A stretch of DNA of 64,000 nucleotides from Cyclospora cayetanensis (Eukaryota; Apicomplexa; Conoidasida; Eucoccidiorida; Eimeriidae). This document shows positions 11,901-22,764 of this stretch, piece after piece. Where the stretch lies: positions 26,709 to 90,708 of the forward strand of contig NW_020312108.1 of NCBI RefSeq assembly GCF_002999335.1, in the 5' to 3' direction. Made by a program: the position numbers and the translations under genes. Numbering within the stretch: the first letter of the stretch is position 1; the number at the start of each line of letters is the position of its first letter. The notes below the pieces were generated by a model. That model had not been told where the DNA came from. It ran no database searches and saw only the letters and a program-made list of their open reading frames with translations.

Positions 11901-14900
11901 TCTTTTGCTGTTCTGAGACGAATTATGCACAGGACAGCGGGAAAATTCCCGCCATATTGTCATTCCACACGAAGGCAGAAACGTGAAGAACAATGTAAAT
12001 AGGAAACGCAAAGAGTGCAGCCGCCCGGAAAAATAGGAATGAACACTATACACACTAGTCAACAAGCAACGAGGGGCTATACAAACACATCTGCGCGGTG
12101 GGGTACACCGCCGTCGTGTGAAATGTGCGAGCTTCCTATTACGAGACAACAAACGAGAAATAAAATGTGTAGAGGGGATCAACAACCACATCCCCTCAGC
12201 AGTTCCTCCACGCCTTACACATAAAAATGCAAAAGTACACCTGTGCACGCAGCATCGTCGCCTTTTGAGTCCCGAAAGAGGCATGAGAAAGTATGCAGAG
12301 ACCTATGCCTGAGAGCTCCTAAGCACAACTCTCAATGCAGAGAGCCCGGATAGGAATAACAGAGAGCTTGCCAAGCGTTACACATAAATAAAGGTCACTA
12401 TTTTTGACAGAGGATGCACTGGGTAGTAACGATTACCAGGGAACGCGAGAACCACCGTTCTGGTGACTAGCATTTTAAATTAACCAGGGCTGGAAGCCTT
12501 CCTTTCTGCAGCAAGTCCCACAATCGCTCCTCCGTTAACCACTAAGATTGGCGAGCCTCACCATGTTCTACTATGAACTTCCTCTTAGTGTGTCGTAATC
12601 GCTCATCAGTCCTCGAACCGAGCTCTCCTGCGGCTCCCTCCGTGTAGCTCACAGCACTACAACAGCATACGCTTGCCAGCGGGACTTTGAACTGCAAATA
12701 TAGGGAACATGAATAGGCACTTCTCGAACTGAAAAGAGTCTATACCAATATTTTTATGAGCCTTGGACACATGTGTAGCATGTAGTCCATCCTACTGAGG
12801 CTGCGCGAGTAGAAACAAAAGGAAAGGTGATCAACATCTAAAATCTAGTTCACTATTTCACAACGTGAATATTGACCGCTCTAAGAGGATTGATGTTTCT
12901 TAGATGAGACGCAGTGTTTGGTCGTTTGGATCTCTCTACAAAGCTGCAGCTTGACTTTGCATATGCTCTATACTCTGTCTCCACTCGGGTCGCTTACCTG
13001 CCTGGCGAAATCCGCGGAATATTTGGGAAGCTTTGAGTCATGCCTCAGCAACTATTGCTTAAAGCCAGACTGGCAAAACGGTGAGGCACTACCAAGTTTA
13101 AGGATGGCAGGCCGTACTTTGATACAGAGCGGCACCATCTTTGTTTGCACATTCTGACTGCACTCCGCACAAGAAGACGCAATGTTGTGTGCGTGTGCAT
13201 TAGATGTCACTAACTGTGAATGCTCAGAACGCTTAGAGGGTTCAGTCATCCGCACCGTAGGTAATCCTCTACACTCATCGAAAACTACGAGGGTCCATAG
13301 CAGGGAAAGTGAGCTCTCTTGAGAAACACTAAATAGCTTGCTATTAAGCTTGTACTTAGTCAATCGTCCCCCTGCGGCAACCTCAGATGGTGACTCACAC
13401 GAAACTAGATGCACATTGCATCGAACGCACGCTCAAACGATGAGGTGTATTACTGTATCGAACTAGAAGTAATCCCCAGTATATGATGTACACGAACAAC
13501 CCAAAACCTTGGTACTTCTTCATAACGCTGAGCTAAATACAACTTGCATAGTAGAAAGTGTTGGTTACGTTAGCATTGCCCGCTCCATGTTTGATTATTC
13601 TTCTAATGCGCTCTCGCCTTCCCTTGCCGGCGCTCCTCAGGGTTTCGACAGGAGGGGGGAGGACGGGCTACGGTGCGTGTTGCCGCACGCTCTTAACTCC
13701 TGGACCAATCACAGCTAGTAGCACATGACATCGAGCACAAACGTACCCAGCACTGCCTCTAATAGTAGGGCTGACAAGAGTCTGCAGTGCATAAGGCACA
13801 TGAATACACAAGCCAATTGGCCAACTGTTCGCTTATTCTTGGCTAAATATAGCTAGGGTAATGGAGATTACATTAGCACTGCTTGCCCACGTTATGCATG
13901 GCACAAATGTACCCATGTCCCACACAGGATACAATCGACGAACGCTCAAATCACGCAGGCGAGCAGTAGTTAGACTTCGCCGAAAGCATGAATTCCCCAC
14001 CACAAGAGTATTATTGCAGCGTAAATCTCTGCATTACCTATTTCTAGCAGGTGCTGTATGCAAAGTCGAGACGAGCCCAATGTCCCCGTCAAGCACTGAG
14101 ATCTGTGAAGAAGGGAGTATCAAAGCTATACAATACTGCCCCGGACACCGGAACCTTCTATTACCAGGTCTGTTTCATGAGTCTTTCTCAGGGTGAAATG
14201 GATTGTGCACAAACGGAAAATGCAACCTACGGGCAGCCTGGTGGGCTCCTTCGTAGTAAGGGCCACTGTACATCCCTCCAGTGTAATTACATCCTACGAC
14301 TCAACTGGAAAATTGTAGTAAGCGAGTTTCTGGCCCTTTCCATACCAAGAAGAAGTCAGCCAGGTCGATATATATTTCCCCCAGGAAAGGGGCTGCTGCT
14401 GCTGAAGAAGAGTAGGGGGAGGGTTATGCATGTGCTTCGTTGTTGTTGTTTGATCCATATAAAAACATTGTTAGCACGGCTATTCATTTTGGGCTTTGCA
14501 TTAGGTGCATTAGAAGTACAGCGAAACACCTCTCTGCGAAGCGAGAGAAACTGCGAGAGACCCGACCTACGGAGAGCGGGTAGGCGGGCGGTGCTTTATA
14601 TGCTCAAAGGTGTCTCCCCAATAAACAGATTTGAATGAAGCAGCAAATCCAGAGGCACAACCGGTTACGTGTTGTATACTCGCATTTTGTTATTTTTTCT
14701 TTCGTTATCGTTCCTGTGTGCCCACGTACCCCACTGTTCTCGTCCTTGCGTGTCGCGCATGTATTTGGTGGGACTTTTCTGCGTTTTTTCTTCTTTATGT
14801 CTACCTTCCCACAGCTATGGCACCCCTAGAAGGCTCTTCCGCCTGCTTCATATCTCTATGCAGCCCATGACTCCCTGGGCAGTATTGGCTAGCCGTTCTC

Positions 14901-15138
14901 GTTCGGCTGGGGCTGAACTTTGCTCTTATTAGATTCCACAGTGGAACCCCACCCCGTCATCCGACTGTGCGCAAGCGCCCTCCATATAGGTCCTGCTTCT
15001 AGGGGATCCCTGCAGATTAGTTGCACACTTTCAGAGGGGGGCCCCTGTGGCCCCTCTCGGCCAGTCTCGGCCCCTGCGTGTGGAGGGGCCTTCTTCATGG
15101 TGCGTTAGGTCGGGGGCGTGTGCTTGCGTTTCCTTGCA
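8961..15138. other. gene-poor stretch
   Basis: No gene is supported. It contains the hairpin at 11392-11416 and one copy of a short dispersed sequence near 13175-13250 (see findings). Open frames up to about 195 aa (for example 14051-14638) have mixed composition and no domain I know. The last 300 bases before 15139 become G/C-rich with GGGGGCCCC-type runs and probably hold the promoter and leader of the chromodomain gene. Confidence 0.45.
11392..11416. repeat. perfect hairpin, 11-bp arms
   Basis: GCATAGCGTCA and TGACGCTATGC form exact inverted arms around a three-base AAG loop. There is no T-tract and no adjacent gene, so a terminator role is not supported. It may be a relic of a small element or a chance palindrome. 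Confidence 0.8.
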
Positions 15139-17436
15139 ATGGCGATGTCGGATCTGGAGGAAGGAGGCGACATCTACACTGTGGAGAAGCTGGTGGCTTT
15201 TAGATACAATGGCCAAACACCCGAATGGCGCGTGCGTTGGCAGGGCTACGGCCCCAAAGATGATACGTGGGAGACCAAGAAGAACCTTCTTATGGACAGT
15301 TCTTTCGCCTTTAAACACCAAATGGAGCAGATGGAGAGAATGTACCTGGCTAGGAGGGCTCAGCAGAGCCGGGAAAGCAAGGCCGGGGGTCCCCAAGGGG
15401 CCTTGAGAAAAAGCAAAGGAAACGCTATGGAAAGTATCCCAGCGCAACCAGTGGCAGAGGCCCAAAGTGGATCGGAAAGCAGCAGCAAAAGCAGCACCAG
15501 CTCGTCAGAGTTCAGTTGCTCGGAACGAAGCAGCAACAGTGATAGTGGTGGCGACACGAGCAGCAGCAGCGGTGGAGAATATGCTCCTGACTCGGAGTGC
15601 CCTCCCCTTAGTCCTTTCTCCGCTTCCCGTCGCCGCATTAAGGGGGTTCCCCGAACAAAGCCTGTGAGGCAACGGCGGCGGCGCTGCATGGACAACTTGT
15701 TGCAGGGAGAGCACGCAAGAGGGGCCTCGTCAAGGGCATTCGACCGGGGTCTCCCAGCATCCCCACAGAGCAAATTCGGCTCAGAGGGTGAGGCACAGGC
15801 ATGGGGTGGCAAAGTGGGGGCCCCCCCGTTGTACCATCCCCGACAGAATCTTCCAGCGGGGCCTTTCCGCGGCGTGCATCTGAAGGGGGCCCGCGGGACC
15901 GTCCCTCTCCCAGCACAGAGAGGGGCGGGTATTCAGGGGACGCCGCTAAGGCGTCTTCGACTGGCTGCTGCTGATGGGGGATCCCAGGCTGCTCCCCGTT
16001 CTGATGGCTCAGCTGCGCCCTCGAGCTCCTGGAAGTCTTCCCCCGAGATGGAGGCTGCGGGGACGTCTGGGGTACCCGCGGGTTTCACAGTCAATGAACC
16101 CAGCGATGATGACCTAAGGCCTCCTTTTCTCTCGGGGGCCCCGCTGCCTAGTGTACGGGGTTTCGATGACCCCACCCAGCATAGAATGCAGCAGTATGCG
16201 TGGGGACCCCCAGAAGGGGGCCCTCCTGTTTCTGCTTCTCTCTTTCAATGCCCCCCATCCTACAGCTCACCCCCTAGTGGAGAGCCCACAGGGGAGATCC
16301 ATGCGTGGTCTGGTACAACTCCCGAAGGCGAGCGCTTTTGGCAGGATGGGGGTTGGGGGCCTCCGGCGGCTGGGGCTGTAGGGGGTCCCTGTGGCAGCCC
16401 TACGGATAGTCCTTTTAGGGATGGGCATTCTATAAGGCCTCCTTCTACCTGGGGAACCGACGGAGGCCTATATGGGCCCCTCGTCACTGGTGCAGCTGAC
16501 GGCTTCCTGGGGCTCTCCGGTACAGAAGAGGGTCCCCTAGCCTCGCACGCCAAGCAAACCATGCCTCTTGTGTGTGCCAACGCTGCATCCTGTTACACCC
16601 CGCGAAGGGGGAAACCCACGGGATTGCCAGAAGGAGCACCTGGTGCCCCGTTTGGACTGGTTCACTCAACAGGAAGCACACAGCTCGCCTTAGTGGGGTG
16701 TGCACTGCCTGGGGGCCCGGCAGGGACTTCAGAGGCTCCCCCGGGGCAGCAGGATCTCGGGTGGGAAGGCCCACGGGGCCCTGCCAGTGCATCTTTGGAT
16801 CCTTCGGTGTCTCCAGGACCGTTAGTGCACCAAAAGCAGCAGCAGCAGCAAACACGGCAGCAACAACAGACCCAGCAACAGCAACAGCAGCAGGTGCATG
16901 TGGCTGCCTCGTCTTCTGTAAGACCCCTAGGTCTCTCGCGGGGTTTGGCAAACAAGTATCCCTGTGAGACACTATTTCCAGGTCGAGTGCGCATCCTAAA
17001 GATTGTGCGGGGAGAAGCAGCGGGAGAGGGGGGGGGCGGTGGAGTGAGGGGGGGCCTCGTTCATTATATGATTGCCGCATCTCCTGGTGGCGCAGCGGAC
17101 CCCAGCCGCACAGTATGGGGCACATGCTCCATTCCAGAGGCGAGGCGCTTCTGCCCGGGGGCCCTCTGTGACTATCTGCTGAGGAAGGCTCTGTTTAGGA
17201 ATGGAGACAAGCAAACAGCAAGGGGACCCCCGCCCGTTGCTGCTGCACCTACTGGAAGATGCAGCGCTGTAACTAACACGAACATTCAACCACTGGGCGC
17301 GAACCGGAATGATGCGGCGGCGTTACAGGACACATGTAGGGGCCACAGCGGCGGTAGCTCTGCTCACATGCCGCTAGTGAAGATTTGGCCATCTACCTCG
17401 AGTCCGAATGGATACGGTGCCAGCGGCAGTTTCTAA
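15139..17436 (+). CDS. HP1-like chromodomain protein with long low-complexity linker
   Basis: Single-exon frame of 765 aa from ATG at 15139 (the frame is open slightly upstream but only from GTG). Residues 12-55 form a canonical chromodomain: Y13, then VEK, W34 and Y37 in RWQGY, and DDTWE around W44, matching the aromatic cage that binds methylated lysine on histone H3. Residues 75-600 are low complexity (Ser runs, Gly/Pro, a Gln tract near 16838-16892). Residues about 613-690 begin FPGRVRILKIV and end CPGALCDYLLRKALF, which resembles the strand-plus-helix ending of a chromoshadow domain. Chromodomain plus chromoshadow defines HP1, which builds heterochromatin in apicomplexans; known apicomplexan HP1 proteins are much shorter. 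The chromodomain is certain, the shadow domain tentative. The stop at 17434-17436 could be replaced by splicing into a frame open to 17777. Confidence 0.75.
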   Translation: MAMSDLEEGGDIYTVEKLVAFRYNGQTPEWRVRWQGYGPKDDTWETKKNLLMDSSFAFKHQMEQMERMYLARRAQQSRESKAGGPQGALRKSKGNAMESIPAQPVAEAQSGSESSSKSSTSSSEFSCSERSSNSDSGGDTSSSSGGEYAPDSECPPLSPFSASRRRIKGVPRTKPVRQRRRRCMDNLLQGEHARGASSRAFDRGLPASPQSKFGSEGEAQAWGGKVGAPPLYHPRQNLPAGPFRGVHLKGARGTVPLPAQRGAGIQGTPLRRLRLAAADGGSQAAPRSDGSAAPSSSWKSSPEMEAAGTSGVPAGFTVNEPSDDDLRPPFLSGAPLPSVRGFDDPTQHRMQQYAWGPPEGGPPVSASLFQCPPSYSSPPSGEPTGEIHAWSGTTPEGERFWQDGGWGPPAAGAVGGPCGSPTDSPFRDGHSIRPPSTWGTDGGLYGPLVTGAADGFLGLSGTEEGPLASHAKQTMPLVCANAASCYTPRRGKPTGLPEGAPGAPFGLVHSTGSTQLALVGCALPGGPAGTSEAPPGQQDLGWEGPRGPASASLDPSVSPGPLVHQKQQQQQTRQQQQTQQQQQQQVHVAASSSVRPLGLSRGLANKYPCETLFPGRVRILKIVRGEAAGEGGGGGVRGGLVHYMIAASPGGAADPSRTVWGTCSIPEARRFCPGALCDYLLRKALFRNGDKQTARGPPPVAAAPTGRCSAVTNTNIQPLGANRNDAAALQDTCRGHSGGSSAHMPLVKIWPSTSSPNGYGASGSF
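16838..16892 (+). repeat. CAG/CAA tract coding polyglutamine
   Basis: Impure CAG/CAA triplets inside the chromodomain gene give Gln runs broken by Thr, Arg and Val. Such homopolymeric amino-acid repeats are typical of Eimeria-type coding sequence. Confidence 0.8.
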
Positions 17437-18806
17437 TACTGCGGTTGGCACTCACTGACTGGGGGCATGGCAGGCTAAATCCTGCTACAAAGGGCGCATA
17501 TATAGCTGCGTGTCAAGGCGCTTTGGAGCTGGAGGTGTATCTTCAACAAACGCCATTCGGGGGCTGCGGGGGGGTGTCAGTGGCAGAGGGCTTTTGCCTG
17601 ACTCGCCAGGTGGAAGGTACTTGGGGATCTCTCTTTTTCATGTGCTTTAGGGGCGTTCAAAAACAGGGCGGCCGAACAGAGCCATTGCGTTTCAGCCCAC
17701 TGGCGGAGCCGTGTCCCAACAGACGTGCTGCCTTATTTGCGTCTAGCCAACTATATGCTGTGTCGATTACGGGCTAAAGCTACGGTGGCCTGAATACTGA
17801 CAGAAAGAGTCTTAGGAAGAGGCTAGAGGGCCAAAGTTGGGGTAATTGCGCACAACCAGCAATATATGCACACCGAAGCGAAGTGGAAGAGGGTGAGTAC
17901 TGGGGTAAGAGACAGTCATGTAGGTATAAGTACTGGCGTGTCTGTTGGTAGAAATACACATTAACATGCTACCCACTGCCCCCTATTTGGAGCGGCTCCT
18001 CTCGCGCTGCCAATAAGAGGCTGGAGAGCGTACTGCCCCCCCTGGCAGCACATTGTTCCTTTTGGGAACAAACGCTTTTTCCACTGACCAGCTAGCTGTA
18101 TAGCTAGCTGCGTAAAGCAGATGGCTGCAATGACAGCTTGGCAGGAAAAAAAGCGGCTGACCAGGCACGCCGGCAATCTAATAGCCTACCAAAAGGGCGA
18201 CCAGCCAAAACAAGGGTACAACATCCAAAGAGATAGATGGATGATGGCCGGTGGAATGAGTCTCATTCGTTTAAAGCGCTGCGAGAATCTTACAGTGAGA
18301 GTGAAGCCATGGGGTCCAGAGTTACCCACAGACAATGGAACAGGGGACAGCGCGGAGAATACCTAAGCTAGTTGAGGACACCGATTAAGAAAGGCAAGGA
18401 GAAACGAAGAGAAGGGAGAGACAAGCTTTTAACAAAATTTCCTCCTAGTCTTACTTGCGTTTGAAAACGAGAACCAACGAAGGCGCTGGCAGACGGAGAC
18501 GCAGAGAGGCATGCTGAGGGCCAGAATGTGGGAAAAAACGACAAAGGTCAAAGAGTCAGGGCATTGCGTGTAAAATTCGCGTCAGTGGAGGCCCCTCGTT
18601 ATTTTGATAAAAATGCAGCAGCCAATCCACATTGCATTGTTGCTTTGCTGGAAAAGTTCTGGCTTCAAGAGGAGAAGCGCCCTACGGCGCAGTTTCCTCG
18701 GATGTATGTGCACCTGAAGTCACTGCCCCATTGCTGCTTTGTGAGCCTGTCAATAAGTGTTGACGGCATTTCAAGCGCTCCTCCTGTTTCCATGCTTTGC
18801 CATTGT
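17437..18806. other. intergenic, convergent gene ends
   Basis: Lies between the 3' end of the chromodomain gene (+) and the 3' end of the next gene (-). An inverted repeat CAGCTAGCT-gtat-AGCTAGCTG sits at 18089-18110. No coding frame is convincing, although 17385-17777 could hold a spliced extension of the chromodomain gene. Confidence 0.4.
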
Positions 18807-20822
18807 CTACCTTCTTTGCTCACTTCCACCACAACCTCCCCGACAAAAATTCATTAGGAAGGACGCAAAGAGGCAGACGAGAGTAGGAAGCTGTGCTGCA
18901 GTACGGCAAGAAAAAGAGTGAGGTGGAGCGGGTCGCGTGAGGGCGGGCCGAAATGTTAAGAAGCTGTAGAAAGAGAGCTGCTGGCTAAAGGACAATTTTA
19001 GTCCTCGTACTTCTCCACGCAGGTAGCCCTTTCGAGATCTACCCACACAGAACAAAAGCAAAGGCCCCACCATTGCTGCATTCATCTTCCGCAAGCAATA
19101 CGTGGATAAAGCAACAAAGTAAGTACAGAAAGCAATAGCAGCAGCACCAACATCAGCAAGAAGAAGAGGAGTGCCAGCAGCAAGAACACAAGCATCGTTA
19201 GGAGCTGAAGGGGCAGATATCAGCATGTGCGTCATGTGTGTGGGACATGTTGTAACCGTGGCTGGGCACTGAAAACGCGTAGATTGCAGCTTACCTCTCA
19301 AGGGCACTTGTTGCATCCAGAAAAAAATTCTCTCTGCGCCTCCCCCAAAAAAAGGTCCCGAAAGACCGTTATGCCAACAGTGGTCCCCGGCAGTGTTGCT
19401 GCGGAGGGTGGGGCAGCCAGACGGACTATGCAAGAGACAGATGGACGGAGAGCCTAGCACTGAGCCCAATCCTACGCCGCCGGCCGATGTCACAAGCACT
19501 GGACGCGCCAGAGGATGTACAGACATCCCAGAGAAAGGTTCCCCAGAATCATGAGCAGCTGTACAGTGGCACATGCATGGTGAATGCTGGCAATGCCCGT
19601 GATGCTGATGTGGGTGGACAGTAAGTATTCCATTGTCGTAATGAAGGGGCCGTGAAGATAAGGGGATGAGGGTCTGTGGCCCCTGGATGGCCTTTCCAGG
19701 CTCCACTGAGCACTGCGCAAAGCAGTGTGCAGGTTTATACGAATCCCCGGGGTTGTGAGGCGGCTTAGGAAGAAGAGGGACTCCCAAGGGAGGCCCATAG
19801 CGTGAAGTAGCGCAGGGGAACGGCTGGTGCACGGGTGGGCCCAAGGGCCATGAAGGGTAATCTGTAGGGCCAATGTCGTCTACAGATTGGGCTGGAGAGT
19901 TTTGTAGGCACCATACCGGCGTCAAAGACCCAGGCGTACCGAAGCAGGTGTCCCCCGACAACTTCTGTGGACCCCTGCTCCTGCTTAGTGGGGGACCACA
20001 GGGAACGCCAAAACAAGACCTTGAAGATGAAGCCTCCAACATCTGAAGGGAGAGATGAATGTCCCGCCATATATGTGCACTGGCATGCTGTAGCACTTGC
20101 TGCTGTGAAGACAGTTCTGACTGCTGAAAGGATGTGCTCCCTTGTTCCTGGTCCTGCTGAATACTTGCATCTTGCTGATGCTGTTTCTCCTCGTCATGTT
20201 GCTGCTTAGGGCACTTGCGCAATCCTCCTGTCTTCTTTCGGTGATGACTTGCGCTTGTAGCTACCCCGTTTATCATTGCATCTCCTTCCAGCTTTTGATC
20301 CTCCAGTAACTGCTGCTGCTGCACAGCACGCTGCTCCGGTGCAGCTTCAGGGCTTTCCTCTTGGCTCGTACTAATGTTGACCTTCTGTCGTAAAACAGTC
20401 GCGTGTTTAACTGTGGAACGCTCCCGGGCGCTATCTGGACATGTTTCTCCGGAGTCTCCTGTCTTTTTGCCACGTGAAAGATTCCTAGGTTGATCTGAGA
20501 TGTATAGGAGCCTCCCCAATTCGGCTTGATTCTCACTATTAGCTGCAACATAAGCAGTCTGCCTCTGCCCCTCTAGCGAGGCCCCGTTCACTGCTCCTTC
20601 CTCTTCCTCAGTGCCTGTGGTGGTTTCCTTAGATGCGGTTCCCTGCGACTGGCTTCCCAAGAACAGAGCGATGTTTCTCCTGCCTAGCTGCCTGAACCAG
20701 CATATGCAAGAGACAAAAATGAACACACTTAGACCCCCCTTGCCCCGCTTTAGCAAGTACACGTGCCACTTCTCCCGACGAGTGGCTGCTTTTGGCAAGC
20801 TAGCTAGGTGATTGTGTCCCAT
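18807..20822 (-). CDS. low-complexity single-anchor protein of unknown function
   Basis: Open frame of 671 aa from ATG at 20822 (MGHNHLASLPK) to the stop at 18807. A hydrophobic segment around residues 31-46 (LSVFIFVSCICWF) could be a signal anchor. Residues 60-230 are Glu/Gln-rich with Gln runs; residues 240-560 are Pro, His, Cys and Ser-rich with no domain I recognise. The length without stops and the Gln tracts suggest a real gene, but the composition of the last 120 residues is odd and exons may have been missed there. It faces the chromodomain gene tail to tail. Confidence 0.4.
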   Translation of the reverse strand: MGHNHLASLPKAATRREKWHVYLLKRGKGGLSVFIFVSCICWFRQLGRRNIALFLGSQSQGTASKETTTGTEEEEGAVNGASLEGQRQTAYVAANSENQAELGRLLYISDQPRNLSRGKKTGDSGETCPDSARERSTVKHATVLRQKVNISTSQEESPEAAPEQRAVQQQQLLEDQKLEGDAMINGVATSASHHRKKTGGLRKCPKQQHDEEKQHQQDASIQQDQEQGSTSFQQSELSSQQQVLQHASAHIWRDIHLSLQMLEASSSRSCFGVPCGPPLSRSRGPQKLSGDTCFGTPGSLTPVWCLQNSPAQSVDDIGPTDYPSWPLGPPVHQPFPCATSRYGPPLGVPLLPKPPHNPGDSYKPAHCFAQCSVEPGKAIQGPQTLIPLSSRPLHYDNGILTVHPHQHHGHCQHSPCMCHCTAAHDSGEPFSGMSVHPLARPVLVTSAGGVGLGSVLGSPSICLLHSPSGCPTLRSNTAGDHCWHNGLSGPFFGGGAERIFFWMQQVPLRGKLQSTRFQCPATVTTCPTHMTHMLISAPSAPNDACVLAAGTPLLLADVGAAAIAFCTYFVALSTYCLRKMNAAMVGPLLLFCVGRSRKGYLRGEVRGLKLSFSQQLSFYSFLTFRPALTRPAPPHSFSCRTAAQLPTLVCLFASFLMNFCRGGCGGSEQRR

Positions 20823-21281
20823 CAGCACCGTATGACTATATGGGGCAAGCTCAGCTGACAGGCAAGCAATAGGTGAATATTGCTGCTATGGGCGGATCTG
20901 CTATCGAGCTGAGTAAATAAAAAGCCACTACTAGTCTTGTGACCCTTAAACACTGTTACCCCAGGGGTCAATGTAAAGCTACGTATGTATGTCGGCGCGC
21001 AAAAAATTCATGTAAGTTGCTGAGAAATCACTGCCCGCTGTACTTGTGCATACGCAGATACCTAGCTAAAAGCGGATATGTGGAACGAAACGAAAAGGGA
21101 AAGTGAAGAAAGCTATGAGAATACAATGCAAGTGAGGGAGAAAACCCCTAGTCATAGGTCTGTCACCTGGCTGATCAAGGTTGTTTGCTGCATAGAATTT
21201 ACACTATTGAAACACACAACAGGCAGCAGAAGCAAAGGCGAATAGACTACGGACAGATATATCCTTGTGAGTAAACCGCTC

Positions 21282-22764
21282 TCACGTCTTAGGTCGAAGC
21301 TCCTCGACGCCATGTGCGTGGCGGCAGACCTCTCCATATGGACAACTTCCCGCAAGCGACAGCTGACAGAGTTCGGTCTGAGAAAATCATAAAAGTAGAG
21401 ACATTAGAAGCTGCTGACGGAAACAGCCCAAAGGGTGCTCGTGACCTTGTAACCGAGGTCCCAAGGATAGGCAAGAACCACGAAATACCACCACAAGAAT
21501 AAATAAAGATAAGACGGACTCGGCACGGCAATCAAGCACAGAATAATGCAACAGAGGAAGACCCAAAAGGCACCATCGCCCGGTAAAAGGGATGCGAGGT
21601 TTAATGCCCCACAGTGAAATAGCAGAAAACAGCAGAGGGAAGCGAGACGAGACGGAGAAAAAGGACACAAACCGTAAAGGGAGAGAAAGACACACATAAG
21701 GCGGGTGAGGAGAAACACAGATATTGAACAAGAAGCAGCCTGAGAAATATACAGCAAATGACTGACAGACTGACAGGGCAACACAAGTGGAGCAAAACAG
21801 CGGAAATGTGGCCACCCTGCCTTATAGTATCCGGTAGTGTGTCTAAGCTCCTGAGCTCCGTGAGCAAAGTTGCACTCCTCGTTGATGCATTCTCCCTGAG
21901 ATACGAATCGCAAGCATGACCCGCATAAACCCCGATTGACGCGATGGCTGTAATATCAAACGTTCCGGGGCTTCCCCTAGAGTGGACTGTTTAGAGGCCA
22001 TCCACGCAAGGACCTAAAGGCAGAGCCGCTCGCATAAGGAAAAAGGTTTTGAAAGACGAATAGGCAAAGTGAGTGACTCCGATTATACTTGGTGACTGTG
22101 TCTGTTTCCTTCTAATTGTATTGGAAATACAAAAGTGCCTTGTAGTTGTTCTACTGCCATTTTAGTTCATCAAAATACAGCGCGACAACCGACCCGCTTA
22201 AAGGCGTCACAGAGTTTCGTCTTGTACAAAGAAAGCCATGGCCTCAGCTGCCCAGGACTATGTGCATAATTACACAGATCACCGTGGCGGCAGCACCCCT
22301 CAGCCATCCAAGGGCACATCTTAATCCTGTGCAGTAATCCATTCTAGCATGGAGCGAATAAGTCTGATATTGCCTCATATTTATAACAGGGCGATCTAAA
22401 CCGTACGTCGGCAGATTCTCCTACAAAGACGAACAGTGGGGCCTTCAGTTTTCCCATCCCAACGAAGGGCGGCCAGGTGGGTGGTAATCCCAGGAATGCC
22501 CAAATTGAGCTACAATGCAAGACCGCGAAGAAGCGCAAATCCAACATACACCGAGAATCCTAGTTTATCCTTCAGGGCTTACCTAAAGAATCGATCCCAA
22601 GGCAAGCGCACACCACCTTTGCCTACCCCCATGGGCTTTCGCTGTGGCGTAGACTTCGTCTTCTCTTCCGCCTGTGCAAGCCGACGTTGGGAAGACAGCT
22701 CCTTTCGGGCATCCTTGAAGGCCCCAGACTCCTTAGGAGGTACATGTGAAGTAGTAAGCTCCAT
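21282..22764 (-). CDS. tandem CCCH zinc-finger RNA-binding protein (TTP-like)
   Basis: Three-exon model, 134 aa: complement of 22764-22583, 21947-21821 and 21377-21282, all in phase. Exon 1 (MELTTSHVPPKESG...) is a basic lead; its donor is GTAAGC. Finger 1 is C72-x8-C81-x4-C86-x3-H90, ending in FAHGAQELR. Finger 2 is C107-x7-C115-x5-C121-x3-H125, ending HAHGVEELR. The junction of exons 2 and 3 restores YYK|TELC, matching the (K/Y)KTELC lead-in of tristetraprolin-type fingers. Such proteins bind AU-rich mRNA elements and control mRNA stability. The second intron runs GC...AG (AAG|GCAGGG to TTTCTCAG|ACC), a rare class. No other usable donor gives the finger spacing. Finger identity is strong; exon 1 is less certain. 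Confidence 0.75.

Noticed and set aside
14051..14638. 195-aa plus frame in the gene-poor region
   Set aside because: No motif, no promoter or splice support, and mixed composition; chance openness is sufficient.
15139..15300. Chromodomain as the tail of a chromoviral integrase
   Set aside because: Here the chromodomain is at the N-terminus directly after an ATG, with no integrase upstream and a long host-like tail.
15031..17289. Several minus-strand frames over the chromodomain gene
   Set aside because: G/C-rich sense coding leaves antisense frames open; they have no motifs, while the sense frame has a clear chromodomain.
21387..21913. Minus frame of 169 aa with hydrophobic stretches
   Set aside because: Only its first part is exon 2 of the CCCH gene; the hydrophobic remainder is intron read-through.
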